NCBI GenBank assembly: GCA_900549405.1
Contig: URNZ01000065.1
Location: forward strand, 1 to 10,163
Direction of reading: 5' to 3'
Source: an uncultured Eubacteriales bacterium
Lineage (GTDB): Bacteria > Bacillota > Clostridia > Oscillospirales > Oscillospiraceae
Length of the DNA: 10,163 nucleotides
A model generated the notes under the pieces. It made no database searches. It was not told the DNA's origin and was given only the letters and a program-made list of their open reading frames with translations. This document shows positions 7,782-10,163 of the stretch, piece by piece (within the stretch, counting starts at the first letter, position 1; the number at the start of each line of letters is the position of its first letter). Both the position numbers and the translations under genes were made by a program.

Positions 7782-7838
7782 TCCTGCAATGCCGGGGCGC
7801 ATATCAGACGGTTTGCGCCCTGGTTTTTTATTGCAGGA
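7782..7838 (+). terminator. Nested hairpin with embedded T tract (terminator-like, possible leader or small RNA 3' end)
   Basis: CCGGGGCGCA (7792-7801) pairs with TGCGCCCTGG (7814-7823), 10 bp with one G-U, and is followed by six T (7824-7829), the form of an intrinsic terminator on the plus strand. It is enclosed by a second perfect inverted repeat, TCCTGCAAT (7782-7790) with ATTGCAGGA (7830-7838). There is no plus-strand gene upstream for it to terminate, so it may end a short noncoding transcript. The outer right arm overlaps the proposed -35 of purF. Confidence 0.55.
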
Positions 7839-7860
7839 GGGCGGGGAACTGTAGTATAAT
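7831..7860 (+). promoter_or_regulatory. Likely purF promoter
   Basis: A perfect -10 TATAAT (7855-7860) is preceded after 18 bp by TTGCAG (7831-7836), which matches only the TTG of the -35 consensus. Transcription would start near 7867, about 70 nt before the purF ATG and directly before a terminator hairpin. Confidence 0.6.
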
Positions 7861-7872
7861 ATTTTATACGGA

Positions 7873-7909
7873 CAACGACGCCTGGACAAGGGCGTCGTTG
7901 CGCTTTTTT
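7873..7909 (+). terminator. Intrinsic terminator/attenuator in the purF leader
   Basis: CAACGACGCC (7873-7882) pairs perfectly with GGCGTCGTTG (7891-7900) around an 8-nt loop; CGC and six T (7904-7909) follow. It lies between the TATAAT box and the purF ribosome binding site, so it must be bypassed or regulated for purF expression from that promoter. A competing pairing is possible: TTGCGC (7898-7903) is complementary to GCGCAA (7931-7936), the six bases just before the purF ATG. Confidence 0.7.
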
Positions 7910-7936
7910 GGCGCATAGGAGAAAGGAGCGGCGCAA

Positions 7937-9358
7937 ATGGCAGACAGAGCAGAGACAGAACTGGCGTGGGCCGGGCCGGACATGGGCCTGCACGAGGAGT
8001 GCGGCGTGTTCGGCGTCTATGACCCGGCGGGGGGCTGTGCCCAGACCACCTATTACGGGCTGTACGCCCTGCAGCACCGGGGACAGGAGGCTTGCGGCAT
8101 CGCCACCATCAATGACCGGGAGCAGTCCTTTTATAAGGACGTGGGCCTGGTCAGCGAGGTGTTTGACAAGCAGACCCTCCAGCGGCTGAACGGGACCATG
8201 GCCGTGGGCCATGTGCGCTATGCCACCACCGGGGCCAGGGAGCGGGAGAACGCCCAGCCCCTGACCATCAAATATGTGAAGGGCACCCTGGCGGTGGTCC
8301 ACAACGGAAACCTGGTAGGGGTGGACCAGCTGCGGCAGAAGTTTGAGTATCAGGGGGCCATTTTCCACACCACCAGCGATTCAGAGCTGATCGCCTATGC
8401 CATCGCCCAGGCCCGGCTGCGCTGCGGCAGCGTGGAGGAGGCGGTGTGCCAGGCGGCGTCTAAACTGCGGGGGGCCTTCTCTCTGCTGGTCATGTCGCCC
8501 CAAAAGCTCATCGCCTGCCGGGACCCCTGGGGCTTCCGCCCCCTGTGCATGGGCCGGAAGGGCCAGGCCATCCTGTTCGCCTCGGAGTCCTGCGCCATCG
8601 AGGCCGTGGGCGGCAGAGTGGAGCGGGAACTGGAGCCCGGCGAGGTGGTGGTGGTCCAGGACGGCCAGGTCCGGTCCATCCGGGACAACTGCCAGGGCAA
8701 GTCCCACATGTGTATCTTCGAGTACATCTATTTCGCCCGTCCCGACTCCATCATCGCCGGGCAGTCGGTCCACCAGGCCCGGGTGAACGCGGGCCGTCTG
8801 CTGGCCCGGCAGAATCCCGTCCCCGCCGACGTGGTGGTGGGGGTGCCCGACTCCGGCCTGGACGCCGCCCGGGGTTATGCCCTGGAGAGCGGCCTGCCCA
8901 ACGTGATGGGCTTTGTGAAAAACCGCTATGTGGGCCGCACCTTCATCACCCCCGACCAGCAGAGCCGGGAGCAGGCGGTGCGCATCAAGCTGTCCGCCCT
9001 GCGCAGCGAGGTGGAGGGCAAGCGGGTGGTCATGGTGGACGACTCCATCGTCCGGGGCACCACTTGCAGCCAGATCATTGCCCTGCTGCGGGAGGCGGGA
9101 GCCACGGAGGTCCACATGCGGGTGTCCGCCCCGCCCTTCATCTCCCCCTGCTACTTCGGCACCGATATCCCGGACAAGGAGCGGCTCATCGCCTGCCACC
9201 ACTCCATCGAGGAGATCCGGGACATGACCGGAGCGGACAGCCTGGACTTTCTGTCCCTGGAGAACCTGCAAAAGCTGGCCCCCAACGCCCAGTGCGGCTT
9301 CTGCGAGGGCTGCTTCACCGAGCATTATCCCATCCCCGTGGACGGCTCTGAAGGCTGA
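7937..9358 (+). CDS. purF: Amidophosphoribosyltransferase PurF (first step of de novo purine synthesis)
   Basis: PurF converts PRPP and glutamine to phosphoribosylamine, the committed step of purine synthesis. The 473 residues show the Bacillus-type enzyme. A 21-residue propeptide precedes the catalytic Cys22 (HEE-CGVFG), which is expected to become the N-terminus after cleavage. The glutaminase half has GHVRYATTGA (91-100). The PRTase half has the PRPP loop VVMVDDSIVRGTT (364-376). The four iron-sulfur ligand positions are present as C259, C405, C456 and C459, each 12 residues beyond the precursor numbering I recall for Bacillus subtilis, so a 4Fe-4S cluster and oxygen lability are expected. 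The ATG has AAAGGAG 8 nt upstream. No other pur gene is adjacent; it appears to be a single-gene unit with a strong terminator after it and an attenuator-like leader before it. Confidence 0.98.
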   Translation: MADRAETELAWAGPDMGLHEECGVFGVYDPAGGCAQTTYYGLYALQHRGQEACGIATINDREQSFYKDVGLVSEVFDKQTLQRLNGTMAVGHVRYATTGARERENAQPLTIKYVKGTLAVVHNGNLVGVDQLRQKFEYQGAIFHTTSDSELIAYAIAQARLRCGSVEEAVCQAASKLRGAFSLLVMSPQKLIACRDPWGFRPLCMGRKGQAILFASESCAIEAVGGRVERELEPGEVVVVQDGQVRSIRDNCQGKSHMCIFEYIYFARPDSIIAGQSVHQARVNAGRLLARQNPVPADVVVGVPDSGLDAARGYALESGLPNVMGFVKNRYVGRTFITPDQQSREQAVRIKLSALRSEVEGKRVVMVDDSIVRGTTCSQIIALLREAGATEVHMRVSAPPFISPCYFGTDIPDKERLIACHHSIEEIRDMTGADSLDFLSLENLQKLAPNAQCGFCEGCFTEHYPIPVDGSEG

Positions 9359-9367
9359 ACAAAATAC

Positions 9368-9409
9368 AAAAGCACCTCTGTCTGACGAAACAGACAGAGG
9401 TGCTTTTTT
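9368..9409. terminator. Bidirectional terminator between purF and the gamma-glutamyltransferase-family gene
   Basis: A perfect 14-bp stem, AGCACCTCTGTCTG (9371-9384) with CAGACAGAGGTGCT (9391-9404), has a 6-nt loop, A residues before it and T residues after it to 9409. It starts 12 nt after the purF stop codon and ends 14 nt before the end of the converging gene, so it serves both. Confidence 0.93.
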
Positions 9410-9423
9410 GCGCTTGAATTGGG

Positions 9424-10163
9424 TTACCAGGCGGCCACCGCGCCGTCGCAGCGGGGCTCGGTCCCGGCGATGAGAGTGCCGTTTTCACACCGCCAGATGA
9501 TCTGGCCCCGGCCCATGGCGATGCGGTCATCGATGATCTCCACCTCGTGGCCCATGGCGCGCAGCTGCTGGGCGATGTCCTCACCGGCCTCCCGCTCCAG
9601 CTGGAGCTTTTTCCCGCCGATCCACTGGATGCGGGGGGCGTCCAGGGCCTCCTGGGGGTTCATGTGATAGTCCAGGGTGTTGATGATGACCTCCGCCTGG
9701 CCCTGGGGCTGCATAAAGGCCCCCATCACCCCGAAGGGACCCACCGCCTGGCCGTCCTTCAGCAAAAAGCCGGGGATGATGGTGTGATAGGACTTTTTGC
9801 CCCCGGCCAGGCAGTTGTCGCTGGCGGGGTCCAGGGAGAAGTTGGCCCCCCGGTTCTGCAGGGAGATGGCCGTGCCGGGGATGGCCACGCCGGAGCCGAA
9901 GGTGGTGTAGTTGCTCTGGATGAAGGAGACCATGTTGCCCTGCTCGTCGGCGGTACACAGATAGATGGTGCCGCCGCAGCGGGGGTCCCCGGCCTTGGGC
10001 TCCAGGGCCTTGTCGGAAATGAGCGCCCGGCGGGCGGCCAGATAGCCGGGGCTGAGCAGCTGGTCCACCCTGGTCTTCATATAGCGGGGGTCGGCCACAT
10101 AGGTCTTGGTGTCGGCAAAGGCCAGCTTGATGGCCTCCATCACCTTGTGATAGTGCTCGGCGC
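9424..10163 (-). CDS. Gamma-glutamyltransferase family protein, C-terminal part (5' end outside window)
   Basis: This is an N-terminal-nucleophile hydrolase of the gamma-glutamyltranspeptidase family, most like the YwrD-type subgroup. Family members split into two subunits and hydrolyse or transfer gamma-glutamyl groups; the substrate is not known here. About 245 residues are visible and the frame stays open to the right edge, so the large-subunit half is missing. The nucleophile is predicted to be the Thr encoded at 9967-9969 in CGGTIYLCTADEQGNMVS, which would give a small subunit of about 181 residues, near the usual size. NYTTFGSG, YHTIIPGF, GVMGAFMQPQGQ and DAPRIQW follow in the usual order. 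The double glycine of the oxyanion hole appears as Gly-Ala. Any signal peptide lies outside the window. Confidence 0.9.
   Translation of the reverse strand, partial: AEHYHKVMEAIKLAFADTKTYVADPRYMKTRVDQLLSPGYLAARRALISDKALEPKAGDPRCGGTIYLCTADEQGNMVSFIQSNYTTFGSGVAIPGTAISLQNRGANFSLDPASDNCLAGGKKSYHTIIPGFLLKDGQAVGPFGVMGAFMQPQGQAEVIINTLDYHMNPQEALDAPRIQWIGGKKLQLEREAGEDIAQQLRAMGHEVEIIDDRIAMGRGQIIWRCENGTLIAGTEPRCDGAVAAW

Noticed and set aside
7587..7936. Guanine, PreQ1, or ykkC-type (PRPP/ppGpp) riboswitch upstream of purF
   Set aside because: None of the core conserved sequences I know for these riboswitches is present; only hairpins and terminators are visible.
7637..8368. Minus-strand frame spanning the nrdR-purF gap and the start of purF
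   Set aside because: It crosses the palindrome, terminators and the purF promoter, has no family similarity and no good start site; the region is better read as noncoding.
8381..9325. 314-codon minus-strand frame opposite purF
   Set aside because: Antisense shadow; all catalytic and iron-sulfur residues of PurF are on the plus strand.

Overview
The window looks like ordinary core chromosome from a GC-rich Clostridia-class Firmicute, most likely an Oscillospiraceae gut anaerobe of the Flavonifractor / Intestinimonas / Pseudoflavonifractor type. That placement is inferred from the dgt-dnaG-rpoD gene order, strong AAGGAG/GGAGG ribosome binding sites, a Bacillus-type iron-sulfur PurF, NrdR, and very GC-rich third codon positions. 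No database search was possible. I see no tRNA, rRNA, CRISPR array, transposase, phage gene or defence gene.

Left part (1-4504, minus strand): a macromolecular-synthesis-type operon, read right to left. It starts with an unrecognised 91-residue protein and a candidate 37-residue micro-ORF. An HD-domain dNTP triphosphohydrolase (dgt-like), DNA primase (dnaG) and the housekeeping sigma factor (rpoD, cut by the window edge) follow. Junctions are tight: the micro-ORF overlaps both neighbours, and dnaG and rpoD share an ATGA. The one real gap, between dgt and dnaG, carries a two-hairpin REP-like repeat. The genes link dNTP pool control, replication priming and transcription initiation.

Middle (4505-7130): an AT-rich divergent region with a good extended -10 promoter drives a CBS-pair / CorC_HlyC membrane-associated protein (+). 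It converges on an AGCS-family amino-acid:cation symporter (-). One bidirectional hairpin terminator lies between them and overlaps the last codons of the symporter. nrdR lies upstream of the symporter on the same strand, with a probable terminator between them.

Right part (7131-10163): nrdR (-) and purF (+) diverge from a 350-bp noncoding region that is the most unusual part of the window. It holds a 35-nt hairpin, a perfect 34-bp palindrome, a nested hairpin with an embedded T tract, a purF promoter, and an intrinsic terminator immediately after that promoter and before the purF start codon. The last arrangement suggests attenuation of purF. purF ends at a strong bidirectional terminator shared with a converging gamma-glutamyltransferase-family gene that runs off the right edge.

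The proteins belong to well-known families. The most interesting leads are the structured nrdR-purF intergenic region, the coupled micro-ORF before dgt, and the REP-like element in front of dnaG.
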